A stretch of 64,000 bases of DNA from Ignelater luminosus (Eukaryota; Arthropoda; Insecta; Coleoptera; Elateridae), in the NCBI GenBank assembly GCA_011009095.1, contig VTPC01090547.1, positions 421,115 through 485,114 on the forward strand. Reading direction: 5' to 3'. The notes below the pieces were generated by a model that saw only the letters and a list, made by a program, of their open reading frames with translations, ran no database searches and was not told where the DNA came from. A program made the translations under genes and the position numbers. Below, one piece after another: positions 23,941 through 36,959 of the stretch; within the stretch, counting starts at the first letter, position 1; each line of letters opens with the position of its first letter.

Positions 23941-24715
23941 GTTGAGCTTGCTTTTTACATTCTTTTGTAATATGTGCAGAATGATAAAGTTATTTTTTCA
24001 GGTTATATTTAGAAAGCTAATTAGTAGTATAAGCAAATGTAAAATGAAAAACCAGAAATGCAAACACCATATACATTAACATTACTATGCAATTTAATGA
24101 CTTTCCCAATACTTTTTACAAGGAAAACAACAATAAACATAAAAAGATATTTTTGAAAAATGATAATTGAAAAGTTTGTATCCCCAAAGACTATTGAGAA
24201 GAGTAATAAGGAAGTCACATGAATGATTTATTAAAGCATTAGAGCTGATTTTACCATACTGTTAAGTTACAAGTTACAAACGTAGATATTAAAGAAGATT
24301 TTTTGTTGTACATATTTATTACACTTTGATCTTAAAATACATAAGTCTGGTCAATAAAAACAAAAAACAAGAATATTAAAGTAAGTTTATCCCTCAACAT
24401 CTTGATGAAAACTTAAAACTCAAACTGTATTAAAAGATATAAAAATGTTTTCTTTTTTGCGGCAATGCCATTAAACTCCATACAAGTTATATTTTTAATG
24501 GTCTTTAAAAGCAGTTCCATAAAACGAGTACTATAAAAATTGCATAAAAATTGTTTAAATTTACTGTTGAATAATGGTATAATATCAGTTTGGAATAAAG
24601 TTAAAAGTAATTTTTAGTAAAAGTTTGTCACATTTATGACTTTTAGAGTAAATTACTTAATTTAGCAATTAGCTTGTTTCGAATTGTAAGTAACAAAAAG
24701 TTTTACGTGTTTCAG
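23941..24715. other. mGluR intron, AT-rich tail
   Basis: AT-rich intron sequence with no feature seen until the acceptor GTGTTTCAG that ends at 24715. Confidence 0.5.
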
Positions 24716-25220
24716 GATCAGTGCTGCTGGGTCTGCGTGTCCTGCAGGGAAGATGCTTACGTCTTCAACGATACTTGTCGTTCTTGTGCTCCAGGATATG
24801 GACCTAACAAGGACAAGACCGAATGTGTAAAACTGAAAGCTCTCGTTCTAGATTGGCTGAATCCTTGGGTCTTGGTCCCTGTTGTTTTTAGCTCAATAGG
24901 AATTTTAAGCACTCTGTTTACCATAGCAGTTTTTATTCGGTATAACAAGACCCCTGTGATTATGGCTTCAGGACGAGAATTATGTTACGTGCTCCTTAGT
25001 GGAGTCTTGTGCTGCTACTCGATGTCCTTTATTATCCTCGCCAAACCTACCGTAGAAACATGTGCTGTAATGCGAGTAGGTCTTGGTCTTTGTCTTAGCG
25101 TTTGCTACAGCGCTATTTTTACCAAAACAAATCGCATCTCCCGTATATTTAATCGCGGGGTTAAAAGCATCAAAAGACCTGTATACACATCGCCCATTTC
25201 ACAAGTTGCAATTGCTTTAG
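24716..25220 (+). CDS. mGluR: mGluR exon: cysteine-rich domain end, TM1-TM3, start of TM4
   Basis: The exon opens in frame with DQCCWVCVSCREDAYVF, the CCWxCxxC core of the mGluR cysteine-rich domain, followed by CRSCAPGYGPN. TM1 is near WVLVPVVFSSIGILSTLFT, then the short loop RYNKTPVIMASGRELCY leads into TM2 (VLLSGVLCCYSMSFIILAKP). TM3 begins at CAVMRVGLG, whose Cys forms the conserved disulfide to loop 2, and ends in FTKTNRISRIF, the class C signature at the cytoplasmic side. The exon ends in TM4 (SQVAIALG) after the first base of a Gly codon, before donor GTGAGA. Confidence 0.95.
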
Positions 25221-25314
25221 GTGAGATAGTTTTTATTTACTATCTTTATATTAAAAATTTAATTTTTTCATTGCATGTATATTTATTTAAAATGAGATTT
25301 TGTATTCTTGATAG

Positions 25315-25619
25315 GTATCGTATCGATTCAGCTAGTGGGAGCCATCGTCTGGTTAGTGATTGAACGTCCCGACATCCGCGAGATCTATCCTTATCCTCTT
25401 ACAGCTGTATTAACCTGCAGAGTATCTACATTTGCGCTTGTTATGTCTCTAGTATACAACATGATACTCATTATACTTTGTACTTGGTATGCTTTCAAGA
25501 CTAGGAAGATCCCAGAAAACTTTAACGAAGCGAAATATATCGGTTTCACCATGTATTCAACTTGCATCGTATGGCTCGCATTTCTACCTATTTATTTTGG
25601 GACAAATAACGACTATACG
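25315..25619 (+). CDS. mGluR: mGluR exon: TM4-TM6
   Basis: A 94-bp intron separates this exon from the previous one; the split Gly codon is restored across it. The exon encodes the rest of TM4 (IVSIQLVGAIVWLVIERP), loop 2 with LTCRVS whose Cys pairs with TM3, TM5 (FALVMSLVYNMILIILCTWY), the conserved intracellular AFKTRKIPENFNEAKYIGFT, and TM6 (YSTCIVWLAFLPIYFG). The KTRxxPxNFNEAKxIxFTMY string is diagnostic of mGluRs and contributes to G-protein coupling. It ends in phase 0 at donor GTAGGT after NNDYT. Confidence 0.95.
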
Positions 25620-26499
25620 GTAGGTATTTGTATTACAGAATCTAGTCTTTAAAGTTTAATTTTTAATTTAATAATGTTTCAAGATATTTGTAAAACATAA
25701 ATTACTCGTATATATCGAGTCGCATCAAATACATACGTTATTTACAAAATTGCAATTTTTGGTACAAATGCAGCTGATATTTATACTAAATAACTAAGGA
25801 GTATTTTCCATAAAAGATCTCTCTGTTGTTACAGGAAACATTCTCAGGTATACTTCATCAATTTTTATGAAATTTCAATTGGTTGTAAGGAATTAAAAAA
25901 TTTAAAAAATATATATTGTCATTTCGATCTTTTTTTAAGGACACAGTCAGAAACACATTTTGGAAAAACTTTGAAAGGTTATAATTTTACCAATTGGGAC
26001 TGTCAAAATGCATTTCTGTTCTCTTGCTCATATCTTGGATTGTTTTTGAAGAGAAAAATAAATGTCTTTTGTAGACACACTTGAACGATTCAAATATGTT
26101 GTTCGCGGCCTGCTCCAAACTTATAACAATGAGCCACAGTCGTTAAGCCAGTGAAGAGCGAGTGTCTCAGTACGCACAGATATGGGGGCGGAAAAATTGG
26201 TTGAGTGCATATGTGAAAGACAGATGGAATAAATATGTGTTTGCTGATAACGTATCGGATGGTTGTTCACTAAGCCAACTTTTTTGTTTTCCGTCTCCTA
26301 CAAGATCGTTTAGATTTGAAAAGGAAAGTCAAGTGGAATTCTTAGTAGTAAATTCTCTTTGTCTAGAGCAGTATTTCATATCTTGTATCAAAACATTTTT
26401 GCCTCACTTTAGACAGAACCCTCCCATAAGCCCTCAAAATTTAAATTTGCATTAACGACATCCTTGTATTTGTTTTCAATACGAGGTGTAATATAAAAA
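25620..26499. other. mGluR intron, unassigned
   Basis: Intron sequence between the TM6 exon and the LINE relic. Part of 26090-26450 is less AT-rich, with a 97-codon open frame (26162-26455) that has no recognisable motif. Confidence 0.4.
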
Positions 26500-27009
26500 A
26501 AATACAAGTCAAACCGCAGCTTTGCCATTTATTACCCTTCTTCCTTCGACTAAACTAAAAGTTTTCTCTTGTTTGTTTTGCCTCCTTATTTGATTGATGA
26601 TGAGATCCAACTCTGTGCCCATCGTTTGGGTGCACGTCCTTATTCGTATTTCTGAGTTTCTTTGCCTGTCCTTTAGTGTTATTACCAATATCGTACTTTC
26701 ATTTCAACATTTCTTGTTTTTTGTTTCGTGACTTTTGTTTCTGCTCTAGTTCCGGTAGCATACTTTAAGACTGGTCTTACCATCGCTTTATATATTTTAA
26801 TTTTCTTCTTTGTCCTCATGTATTTATTATTCAATGCCATCCCTCCTAGATAGCTTGCTATTTGTGTAACTTATCGTTTGTTTTTGTGTTTCTGCTTATA
26901 AGTTCCTCCTACTACTTATTCCAATGCCCAGATGGTTAAATTTCATTACCTGTTCAACCATCTGTCCTTCTAATTCTAACTTGCATCTTACTCATTCTTT
27001 AGCTATTAC

Positions 27010-27610
27010 CATCGATTAAGTCTCTTCTTTAGATATTTCCATGTTATATTGTTTTCCGGTAAAATTAAATTGATGTAATAGTTGTTGCAGATCATCTTCA
27101 TTGCTGGTTATTAGTACGGAGTCATCCGCATAGCATAATACATTTATATTACTGTCTCCCATCCTGTATCCTTGCTTTCCTCTTGTGGCTTCTATCATTA
27201 TATTCAAGACCAGATTAAGGAGGAAAGGACTGAGCAAGTCACCCTGTCTATATGGGGTTTATGGTACCTTTAGTTGTTATTATTTTTGTTGTATGGTCAA
27301 TCTATACTTTTTTTATTATATTTACAATTTGTTAAGGTACACTCTTTTCATTTAATATGTTCAGTATATCTTGTTTTCTTATTCTATCAAACGCTTTGGT
27401 AAGGTCTACAAGACACAGATAAATCGCATCTATCGTACTTAATCTGTTGTTTAGAATCGACGTCAATAGCTTTAAAGTTGTGGTAAGCAGTATAATGCCG
27501 CGATAATTGTCTAGTACTTTTCCTATTTCCCTTCTTGAAAATAGGTATTGTTAGACTTTCTTTCCAATATGCATTCTTACTATATTTCAATATCTCATTG
27601 AATATTCCAT
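27010..27610 (-). pseudogene. LINE reverse transcriptase fragment with YADD
   Basis: One minus-strand frame at 27237-27016 reads LSPFLLNLVLNIMIEAT, then INVLCYADDSVLITSNEDD. This matches the LSP.LFN..L of RT motif B' and the catalytic YADD of motif C, followed by LLHQFNFTGKQYNMEIS (motif D). The segment at 27590-27387 carries IPIFKKGNRKS, the entry to the RT domain, with frames shifting around it. Stops and frameshifts make it inactive. Confidence 0.7.
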
Positions 27611-28179
27611 CTGGGCCCGGGGACTTTCTGTTTTTTAGATTCCTATTGCTTTTGGTTCTTTCTCAATTGTTATATTTACTGGTTCGTTATTAATGTTATA
27701 TCTATTTATATTATGTTCTGATTCGCTATATAGCTTTCTAAAACGTTCTTCCCATTGCTTCTTTTCTATATTATTAATTTGTTCGCATTTGTTAATTTTT
27801 TTCTTCTGGTCTTGAAGTGCCTCTGTGTACCTTACCTGTCATGTTCAATTTCCATAGTGTATTTTTCCCAATATCTCTGTTTGATGTTTCGGGTTTCATG
27901 CTTAATTCTGTTTCTTATTTGCACATTGGCGTCTGATTTTTCTTGTACCTGAGGAAGGCTTTTTTTTTATTCTGCTAGTACTTTAATTTCTTCATAACCG
28001 TGGAGTTTTCATCTTTACTCAATTTTTGTTGATTTTCTTTTTTCTCAACGCCTTTTCCGCTGGCTTTTATGTATATATTGTCTATATCTTCGTCCATTCA
28101 AATATTGTCTTCCTTCAGTTTCTACTTCAGTCTATTTTGACGCAGTGTTTTTGTACTTAGATTACTAATTTTTTCTACG

Positions 28180-28698
28180 TTAATCTTTTCTGCATGTAAC
28201 GGTATTTGCTTCTTTTTTTATTCTTAGTTTTAATTTGCATAATACAAGACAGTGGTCTGTACCGACGTTTGTCAATGTTAAAGCTCTCACGTCTAATATT
28301 TGTACTGGGTGTATTTCTTTGTTGCTAATTATATAATCTATAGTTGAGTGTTGTCCTCTACTATTGGATAAAGTTATTTGATGTTGTACTTGATGGTCAG
28401 AGAATGTGTTATTTATTTTAAATTCATTCATGGTACAAAATTCTAGTAATTCTTCACCACCTTCATTAATAGCATCTTTTTTAAATCTTTGCTTTATACT
28501 TTGTATTATGGTGTTTCCCACGCGACAATTGCAGTCACCCATTATCATGAATGACTTATTTTTTTTGGAATTTTTATCGAGCAGATCTTGAAGTGTGTCA
28601 TAAAGTTCTTCCTTTTCTTGCCTGTTTCTTTCCGTATCCAGTACGTACACTGCTGTTATATCTTTCTTGTCTTCATCTAATTTCAAAGTGACTAGCAA
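28180..28698 (-). pseudogene. LINE endonuclease domain, partly open
   Basis: A 172-codon open segment encodes most of an EEP endonuclease: ITAVYVLDTERNRQEKEELY, then the catalytic FMIMGDCNCRVG, then SRGQHSTIDYIISNKEI (substrate strand) and NVGTDHCLVLCKLKL, the final catalytic Asp-His motif. The protein starts earlier, as text resembling an endonuclease N-terminus continues in other frames to about 28960. The key catalytic residues D, N, D and H are present here, but the upstream and RT parts are broken. Such domains nick target DNA to prime LINE integration. Confidence 0.75.
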
Positions 28699-28990
28699 TA
28701 TTTTCTCATTTATATATTTAGTATTCTCTAAGTTATTAATACACGTACACCTGCATGGGCTCTCTTTTGTTTCTCTACTGCGCTATACACCAGTAGGTAG
28801 CTTCCTCTCATTACTGATCCTTACCTTTTCTTTTCGTGTACATATGTCTATATTATGGTTTTCCAGTTTTGACACTATTTCCTTCATTTTTATTGTTCGA
28901 CATTTCATGACATTCTAAATATTTCATTTTCCAATCTCATGTCCTTATTTCTTGCTTGGTTCGTCATAATTGCGTGCGTCCTATTCCGAG

Positions 28991-30619
28991 GCTTGTGTTT
29001 GTTTTTATAAACATAATTCCTTTTTTTACTGCAAGTGGGTTGCTGGCCTGGCTTGCTAATCCTTCTTTATCCGCGGTTGGGACCAGCAACTCAATTCACC
29101 CAGACTCTCTCACAAGCGGAGTTTCATTTAGTACCCGATTTAACACATCTTGTATAAATCAGAATGCGTTTTTGGCAAGATATAGTTAATTTTTTTCTTT
29201 AATCCCATGAAACATACTTCTCCGGATTTCTTTTCTGAATCTGATAGTGATCACACTTCTACTTTTGGATACCTTTTATTTGAGGAAATAAATTTAGATT
29301 TTTTGCCAAGTTTAGCAGTTTTTTCCCAATACAGCTAATGACAATATTAAAACTATTTTTTCTACTATTTGTTATTCAATATGGGTATTGAGCTTTGGGC
29401 CTTTGGAATATTTTCAATAATTTTTTAGGCATGCATTTTGATGTTTTCATCAACCAAGCTAGCTAGTCCAATATCTTGCAAGCGACACGCCGTCGTTCAG
29501 CTCAACTACAGAGAAAAGACTGGACCGAAAAGCAAAACTTTGGGATTGCATCTATTTTCCTAAGAGTTACTTCAAATTGAGAGACATGCAGTATTTTAAT
29601 TTGAGTTGCTTATCTTGTTCCATCAAACAATACTACAAGTATTATCTTGACCGTAACGTTTCGAAAATTGGAACTTCGTTTATTTCATTTTTAAAAGACA
29701 AAATCACGGCATTGGAAATTCTAACTTTACGTGAGACTGTATCCTTTGTCTAGACAAATGTTTCTTAAGTTTGTGTGGGTCGCTAAACACTTCTAAGTAT
29801 TTCTAACTTTTGTTGGGACTTACTGCAACTGAAGCTGAAAATCAATGATCAATAACTATTGAGCTTTGACTTTCTGAGACTTTGAGCATTTACCTAATAG
29901 ACTGCAATAATAGAAGCTTTCCAACTTAGATAATATCAAAAGATTCTTCGCCTGTGAAGTATATGCTTTTACTAATTTTCTTCAATCTTAGCAAATAGGT
30001 ATTGTAGAATTTTCACTTTCCTTAATTTTAAATTGTCGACACTTATACTGAACTACCTTAAAAATGTATCTGTCTCTTAACATCGGCAAAGCTATTACTT
30101 TAGATATTTATTATTTTTATATTTTTTTCAATGCAGGAAATACAACATTATTTCGTTTAATGCACATAGTAATCTACGTATATTGTTACGTTTAAAAATA
30201 ATTCTCCATAAAGGCATATTGTCAAACCCTGGAGACATAGCAAAACTAAATAAAAGCGCTTAAGAACTTTCCAAACAGTACATGAATTATAACTTGAATG
30301 AAACTTGGAAACTCTGTTTTACTTCATAATTCGAACTACATAAACGAGAATTCTGCCTGTTTCCGCTTTAAACATGCTTATTATTAGAGAGATAATGCAA
30401 TAGTTATTTTAAATGTTGTTATTTACGGCATTTACATAATCTCGATAAACGGTCATATTCCAAGAAATTTTGAAATTTTGAAAATATAACCCTTATCGAA
30501 AGAAAAATTAAGAAATTGTAAAAAACAGAAATTGAATGATTTTCCATAATAGCAATTGAGTTAAACATTACCTTTGATTTATGGATTAATTGACTAATAA
30601 AAATATTTTATTTTTCCAG
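28991..30619. other. mGluR intron, unassigned
   Basis: A GC-richer patch at 29035-29130 (GGTTGGGACCAGCAACTC within it) borders the LINE and may be its 5' leader or another element. The rest is AT-rich without features, ending with the acceptor TATTTTTCCAG at 30609-30619. Confidence 0.45.
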
Positions 30620-30751
30620 GTCCAAATTGTCAGCATGTGTATGTGTTTGAATATAAGCGCAACGGTAGCATTAGGATGTCTATTTACCCCCAAGGTCTAC
30701 TTAGTCCTTTTCCAGCCATACAAAAATGTTCGGCAAGGAAACGGTCCGCAG
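30620..30751 (+). CDS. mGluR: mGluR exon: TM7 and start of tail
   Basis: Forty-four codons in phase 0. VQIVSMCMCLNISATVALGC is the outer part of TM7 and LFTPKVYLVLFQP its cytoplasmic end; the PKVYxxLxxP string is the class C counterpart of the TM7 NPxxY motif. The tail begins YKNVRQGNGPQ. The donor is GTAAGA. The following intron is about 11 kb and carries two LINE insertions. Confidence 0.95.
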
Positions 30752-33700
30752 GTAAGAGCTTTACATTAAAGCTTTACTTCATATAAAATTTATGCAAAGG
30801 AAGGTACGGGCTATTTACTTCCTTCAGAAGTTTAACTTCCTCACTTATAATGATACTTACATTATTAAATAAATTCCCTAAATAAATTCTGATAAAATTA
30901 ACCAATAAAACAACATTTATTCCAATAGATAGTATATAATACTAGTGGCGCTATCTGTTCGATAAATCAATAAAAGTACTAAATTAATAAAATTAACAGT
31001 AATAATAATAATAATAATATCGTACATTTTGCATTTTGGTACAGCAAGTTACCACTTGACATAACAAATTTTGGCTATACATCTGTTTAAACACCAATCA
31101 ATAGTATACTAGTATTAAGCGCAACCATTAACATTCAGCTGTCAGAACTCAATAGAACCCAACCTAAACTACCATCAGTTACTTTCACTTTCCCACTCAT
31201 AAATTCTTATAATCGTTTCTTATTAATCTAGACTGTTTGGACGTGCCCCCACTAAAAAAGGACCGAAATGCTGAAATAATTTCGAAAACCCCAATTAATG
31301 ATAATAAATAGTGTTTGAACTGGGAGTTACTGACAGTAAGTTTTTATAGATATCGTTTTTTTATTTCTCCGCCCCTGAATAACTTTAAGTTTCAAAAATA
31401 ACAGAATTTTCTACTTTGACAGTGGCTTAAGATATTCTTGTTTTTGTAAGACGTTAGCTATTTTATAGTGAAGATTGCACCAAAGATATCACTTAGATAG
31501 AGTTCTTTGTTTCTCAGTTATTGAGAAAAGAAATTTTAAATAACTAAATAAAAATTATTTTTCAATTATAACATGGACAGTAATAAATTGATTGAATGTA
31601 CATTTGGATTTGCAAAAGATGACAAGCCACTACAGCTTTCTTTATTTTAAAAACATAATGAAGCATAGAAAGATACCTTATTGTCTTCTTTTTTATATCT
31701 AGTATTCTAGTTGCTTGGAAATATGCAAGTTGAGTGAATCACCATGTTCTCTTTTCTCCCTTATATTTAGAATCTAGAATTCCTACCCCCGTACAGGTCG
31801 AAACTTCTTAAATCGATCAGATTCTACCCAAGCGATGTTTGGTAAAGCTGGTACGGTATCAAAAAGAGCCAATTCGTAGATAAATTCCAATCGATTTGAA
31901 GAGACCAAGAAATCTAAGACCCAGACCAAACCATTTGAAAATATAGCACTCTCACTATTGAGATAATTTTTATTTCTAACGTTCCAATTTGATTTCTTTC
32001 TGTTCTCGAGAGTACCAAAAACAATTTTACCTTGTGTTTGGCTGAACTCTCTAGAGTGCTTTGAGAGTAATCAACTAAGCAGCCTTAATCCTTTTGTCTA
32101 TAATGTATATTGATTGATTCATTTTTTCAATATTCGAAAATCAAAATTCTAGATTTTCTTTGACTCTCGGACTCTTCAAATGCATAATTCGCCACTACCT
32201 CTAGATGCAGCAGCAGGGAAGTGTGGAGATCACTAGTTACTTTCTATTTAAATGGCGAAGACCATTGTTCCCTATGAGTTATTTAGCTAGTTGGTTCTCA
32301 TGGCTAGAAAGCTTTAAAGAACAGTTGACTGCAAGTCTGTGGGTTTGATCAGAGACAAACGGAATACCAAGGTTTTCCTAGAGTATTCTATTGCTGAACG
32401 TTAACTAGGGCTCTTAAGATTTTAGATTGAAACTGTTGTATGATGCTGACATTGGGTGGCTTGTTACATCCTCATAATGTTATTCCATTGTTTTATAAAG
32501 AAGTCGTGTCAATGAGCCAAATCATTTTACAACACCCTAAATTAAATTAAGGAGTAAATCGAGTAGTGAACGTGACTTGTACTGATTTCAAATCGTTCAC
32601 AGTGATGCGTCATGTATTGAGCTACTGATTGATAAGATGGAGGTGAGTTTGAAGGAATAGAAAGTGGAGAGTTGTTTTGCTTCAAAGGCTATTTTCTGTT
32701 GTATCGTAAAATAGTGTTTCCTCAATTGAGATAGGGAAGATATGAAAGATCCTCATACGATAATAAAAATTGTCGCCAAAAGAGCAATTATTTTTTTTGA
32801 TAAGTTCCGTAATATTCTTCTAATAGGTAGACCTGAACTGATCGAGTTTGTTAGGCTAAAATTTATCTTCATTAGTGTGATAAGTATAATACATGGAGAT
32901 ATATGACACGATATATCTAGGAAGCCTTCAGTATCAAGATGTGCAAAGTTTGGAATAGCTTTAGATTGGATTGGTTTTTCGAAGTGTGGTTTTTTGAACC
33001 CTTTGTGGCTCTTCTGATAGCTACTAGCAACAAGAAGTTTTTATAGCTCACTTTTTGTGGTCTAGAGTATAGCGTTGCATTGTAAGCCACTTCTTGTATA
33101 ATCGTCTAGTTTTCTAGAAGATTTGATTTTGGGAATCTTTGGGGTTACATACATGTGAATGTGATCAGACGATAGCTAGTCAGTGTATGATTTGGGCATA
33201 ATTATAGTATAAAATAAGTGTCTACTCTTAGATGTAATTAATCTGAATCCCTAGTTTGGCATTTTAGCTACCTACGACGAATCTTTTTCGTAGGGTTTGA
33301 AAAAATATTTTTATAATTATCAGCGAGAATGCCCTGTACGTATGCGTTGACCAATACAGACATTTATGAAAAGCTTGAATTTTAGCAGTTAGATAGTAGT
33401 TTCAGATTTTACTGTAGAACAACTTTAAAATCTTGATTTTGTCACAACGTTGTTCGAAATAATTTTTGTTTATTTAAACAATTTTAGTTTACTTAAAATT
33501 ATTTTAAAAGGTTTAAGGGTATTTTAGATTTTGGCAAGGAATAAAGCACAAAAATAATGTTTAGCTTAACCAAGTTGACTGTCACTAAAATAAAATACTA
33601 CTTCTATTAGTTTTCAGTGGGAAAATGAACTTAACGGTTACTAACTCTAAAACATAGGAAACTGCCGACGGTAAAAGTCGAAGATCGCTCACAAAGTTGT

Positions 33701-35340
33701 TTAGTTAACAGACTTTTCTCACCTTTTAATTAATATAAAGTAACTTTCTAGACATCAAAGTAAAAAACGATTTTAATACCTTTTCGTTTAAATTGCTTTC
33801 TAGATTAAATTATAACTTGGCCAAAATGTTTTAAAAATTTATTTCCTTTTATAATCAACGCTATGAATGCAAGTGGAAGAGAATTTATGTCAATTTAAAA
33901 ATCACTACATGGCGTGGGAGTAATAATTTCAAACTGTTGCCTAAATTTTTAATCAAACTCCAAAACTGAGTTGAGAAGTTATTATTTAATTAATGTGCAG
34001 TGTAGAGAAAATTTGGATCTAATTAAATCTTAACTTCAAAACTGACATAAATTTGATTAAAACTTTTCGAATTCTTCAATTTTTTGTTCTTTTAACTAGA
34101 ATATTGGACTCTTTCTTACTGATTATAAGCTTAATTGACATATTGTGCGCACAAGATAATTTTTTTATTGGTGTGTAATTTCAAATCTTTTCTGTAAAAT
34201 TGAAATGTAAATAGAACTAAATCGATTATTCCTTAACAATTACATAACTTCTAGTTGTATACCATGAGGTATTATTTTATTTCAAAAAAATACGCAAACT
34301 TGGTTTGGTCCTCAGAGCAAGTTACAAACTTCGAATAAAAGCATTTAACGTTATACACAGTTCAATTGTTGTAGGATCTCGTTACTATTTTGAAATATGA
34401 GGTTCGAGGAAAATTTAGATTGATTTGTGAAATCGTATTGAAATGCGGATGGTGCTTCATTAGTTGTCGGAAATACAGTTAGCCTGATACGTATTACTTT
34501 TTCGAACAGCCTGGAAATGATTGGCAAGAGGCTAATAAAAAATTAAATGATTTATTAGTTGACAAATTTTGAAATCTAGTGTTACGTATGCAGAGTGTTT
34601 CAAAACTATATACCGCTACTTACACAGTAATAATACTCAGTAGAGCAATAATGAACATCCTACACCTGTATTTTCGCACTTACACAATCTCCGAGATACA
34701 GAGTGTTTAAAAAAATTGTTTCATCTCCTTCTGAGACTGAAGTTATTCGCGTTTTATCTGACTTGACTTTTAATGGTATAATGTGCTTACCAAACTTCAG
34801 AAGTCTCTTCCTTTTATGAGTCTCTTGACATCAATATTAAACCAAAGAGCTTTAGGTTTAGTTACTCTAATTTCCCTTAGAAGTATACAAGAGTGGCACA
34901 GCTATTAAAGAATAAAATTTTGTTTTCATCTTCACAAGTAACAATCTTACGAAATTGTGATAATCAAAATTTCAAAAATATTGACACGTAATAAACTTAG
35001 ATTTTAATTTACAAAAATTAATTTCTAAATCGCAATAAATCAAATTAAGATTAAATACATTACAGCTATCAATAGTGCGGCATACACTAACTAATTTAAT
35101 ATCTGAAACCAGAATGAGGTCAAGTTGTGTAGAATTATTAAGAGCAGTTCTAATAGGGTTGCATGTAATTTATATTAAATTGTAAATATGGAAGCAATTA
35201 GTTATGAAAGCCTTTTATGTTTATGTTTACGCAAGAATTAACCGAACGGAAGAATACATCAACAATGGAAATAATGTAAGATGCAATAGTGTCGAAATTT
35301 GGAATAAAATCAATTAAATTAGTTCTGCTAATTTTATTGT
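30752..35340. other. mGluR intron, unassigned 5' part
   Basis: AT-rich with a short (AAT)n tract at 30999-31019. Motifs at 34588 (ATGCAGAGTGTTTCAAAAC) and 34699 (ATACAGAGTGTTTAAAAAA) look like isolated transposon ends. I see no exon or RNA gene. Confidence 0.4.
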
Positions 35341-35900
35341 CACATTTACATTTCGTAAAGATCGGGATACTCCGCTCTGGCCAAAGTCCCGTAAACTACC
35401 CACTGACTCATCATCATATGAGGCCAGCAAAGTTTTCAATAGGGTATTGACAGATTCCAAGAATCTCTAGACACCTACAACTTTTTTCACGGTAGTCTTT
35501 CCGGACATCGAGAATCTCAACACTCGACTGTCCCAATTCACGAACGATCGAACGATCGAAGTTCCTGGTGTTTGAACTCGGACAATTGGAGACTTGGTTT
35601 CAAGCGTGGAGAATCAGATCAAACTCGCAGAAAAGCCAATGTTATTTTTTCCCATCACAGCAGCTACACTACAACAGCCAGGTTCGACCCCGAAGACGTC
35701 CACCTGGAACTCTGGGGCTCACACCTCCAACTTTCATCATTAGTCAAATGCCTCGGCATCTCTTTCACCCTCATGCTGAGATGGAGCAACAAGCTAAAGC
35801 ACTGCCTGTTTTCAGAACTTGAGACTAGACTTGAGATAATTTTAAAAACTGGTTTCATCTTTACTTTTTTCAAAAAGTTTCCACGCTTCATTAGACTGCA
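35341..35900 (+). mobile_element. Non-LTR retrotransposon scrap (RT thumb region)
   Basis: A plus-strand frame at 35568 reads LETWFQAWRIRSNSQKSQCY, and after a frameshift the 35572 frame continues VHLELWGSHLQLSSLVKCLG then ISFTLMLRWSNKLK. This is the region after YADD in Jockey/I-type reverse transcriptases, where W...W....N..K...F is followed by the G..L....KYLG..L D..L.W..H. pattern. GC content is higher than the flanks. The catalytic core is missing; frames are broken. Confidence 0.55.
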
Positions 35901-36959
35901 CTCTCTTATTATCCAATAGTTGCATTAGGTTGAAGTCGAGAGTTCCGAATCCAGTTGTCTTAATCCGTCTGTCAATTTATATCTTATCAACAGTTTAACA
36001 AACAGAAAAGTTTTTCGGATTACAAATTTCTAGTTGGGATTTAATTAATTAATTGCATGGTTTAACAAACTTCACATTATTTTAGTTATATTTGCAATCG
36101 TAGTTCAGAAACAGCATTATCTATTGTTTGAGTGACTATTACATCAATTTATATTACCATCTCTATGAAACCGTTAAGTCCAGATCGGACCCGTGATCAA
36201 CTACCAATTCACACTTTTTGTCATCGCTTTGCTATATGCAATCGTCAGATTCCGACAGAGAGAAAGCGTTATCTACAGGAAGGTCGATACGTCAGCAAGG
36301 CTGCGAAACAAAACCAAAAGCAAGTCCCCAAAATTTTCAGAATCACACCTCCACTTTTGCACAGAAAATCTAAAAAGAAATTCAAGCAGTCGCCCTCCGT
36401 TCTCAGGAAACTTGTCAACAACAACATGTATATTGCGCCCCAAAAGAAGAGTTAAACTCTTAAGACAGCTTCCGATTCCTTTTGGGAATTAGAACGCAAC
36501 AATGATTTGCTTGCTTGGTTGAGGTCAATCAATATCATTCATGTTGAGGAAGGCCAAATTTGATTAAGCACATTCATTCGATGTAGAACTACCTCCTAGT
36601 TAGTATCTGGTCAACTTCTGCCTCTGTGAGTTCAACACCCTCCGATTGGATTTAGGGAAAACAACCGGTTCCCAGCGTATAGTTTGCCTCGTTCCAATTT
36701 GAGATGCTTTGAACACTTACCAATTTCTCTAATTGTCTCTATTGGCCTTTTTAAAAAAAAATTAAACACTGAATTCTTGGCATTTAGAATAAAAGATCCA
36801 CAATAAAGATACCTGTTTTTCAGTAGCTTTCCTGAATTTGTAACACTTTAGTGTTATTTATTTATTATTTCAAGAAGAAATGAAAAGCAGTTATATAACT
36901 GAACTACTTGTGATTTCATTAGAATATTTTTAAAAAAAGTTTATTTTATTGTATTCCTT
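35901..36959. other. Intron stretch with a basic open frame
   Basis: Two overlapping frames at 36132-36492 encode Lys/Arg/Ser-rich text without a family match. Composition is less AT-rich at 36170-36480, suggesting inserted repeat DNA. No splice-site pair argues for an exon of the receptor. Confidence 0.3.

Larger units (their letters stand above)
26500..28990 (-). mobile_element. RTE-type LINE, decayed, in mGluR intron
   Basis: Minus-strand endonuclease (about 28960-28180) and reverse transcriptase (about 27610-27010) are in the right order and spacing for an RTE-like LINE, with many frame breaks between them. The endonuclease is the best-kept part. The 3' end seems to lie near 26500, with no clear poly(A); the 5' end lies near 28990. 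It is antisense to the receptor gene, inside the intron 25620-30619. Confidence 0.75.
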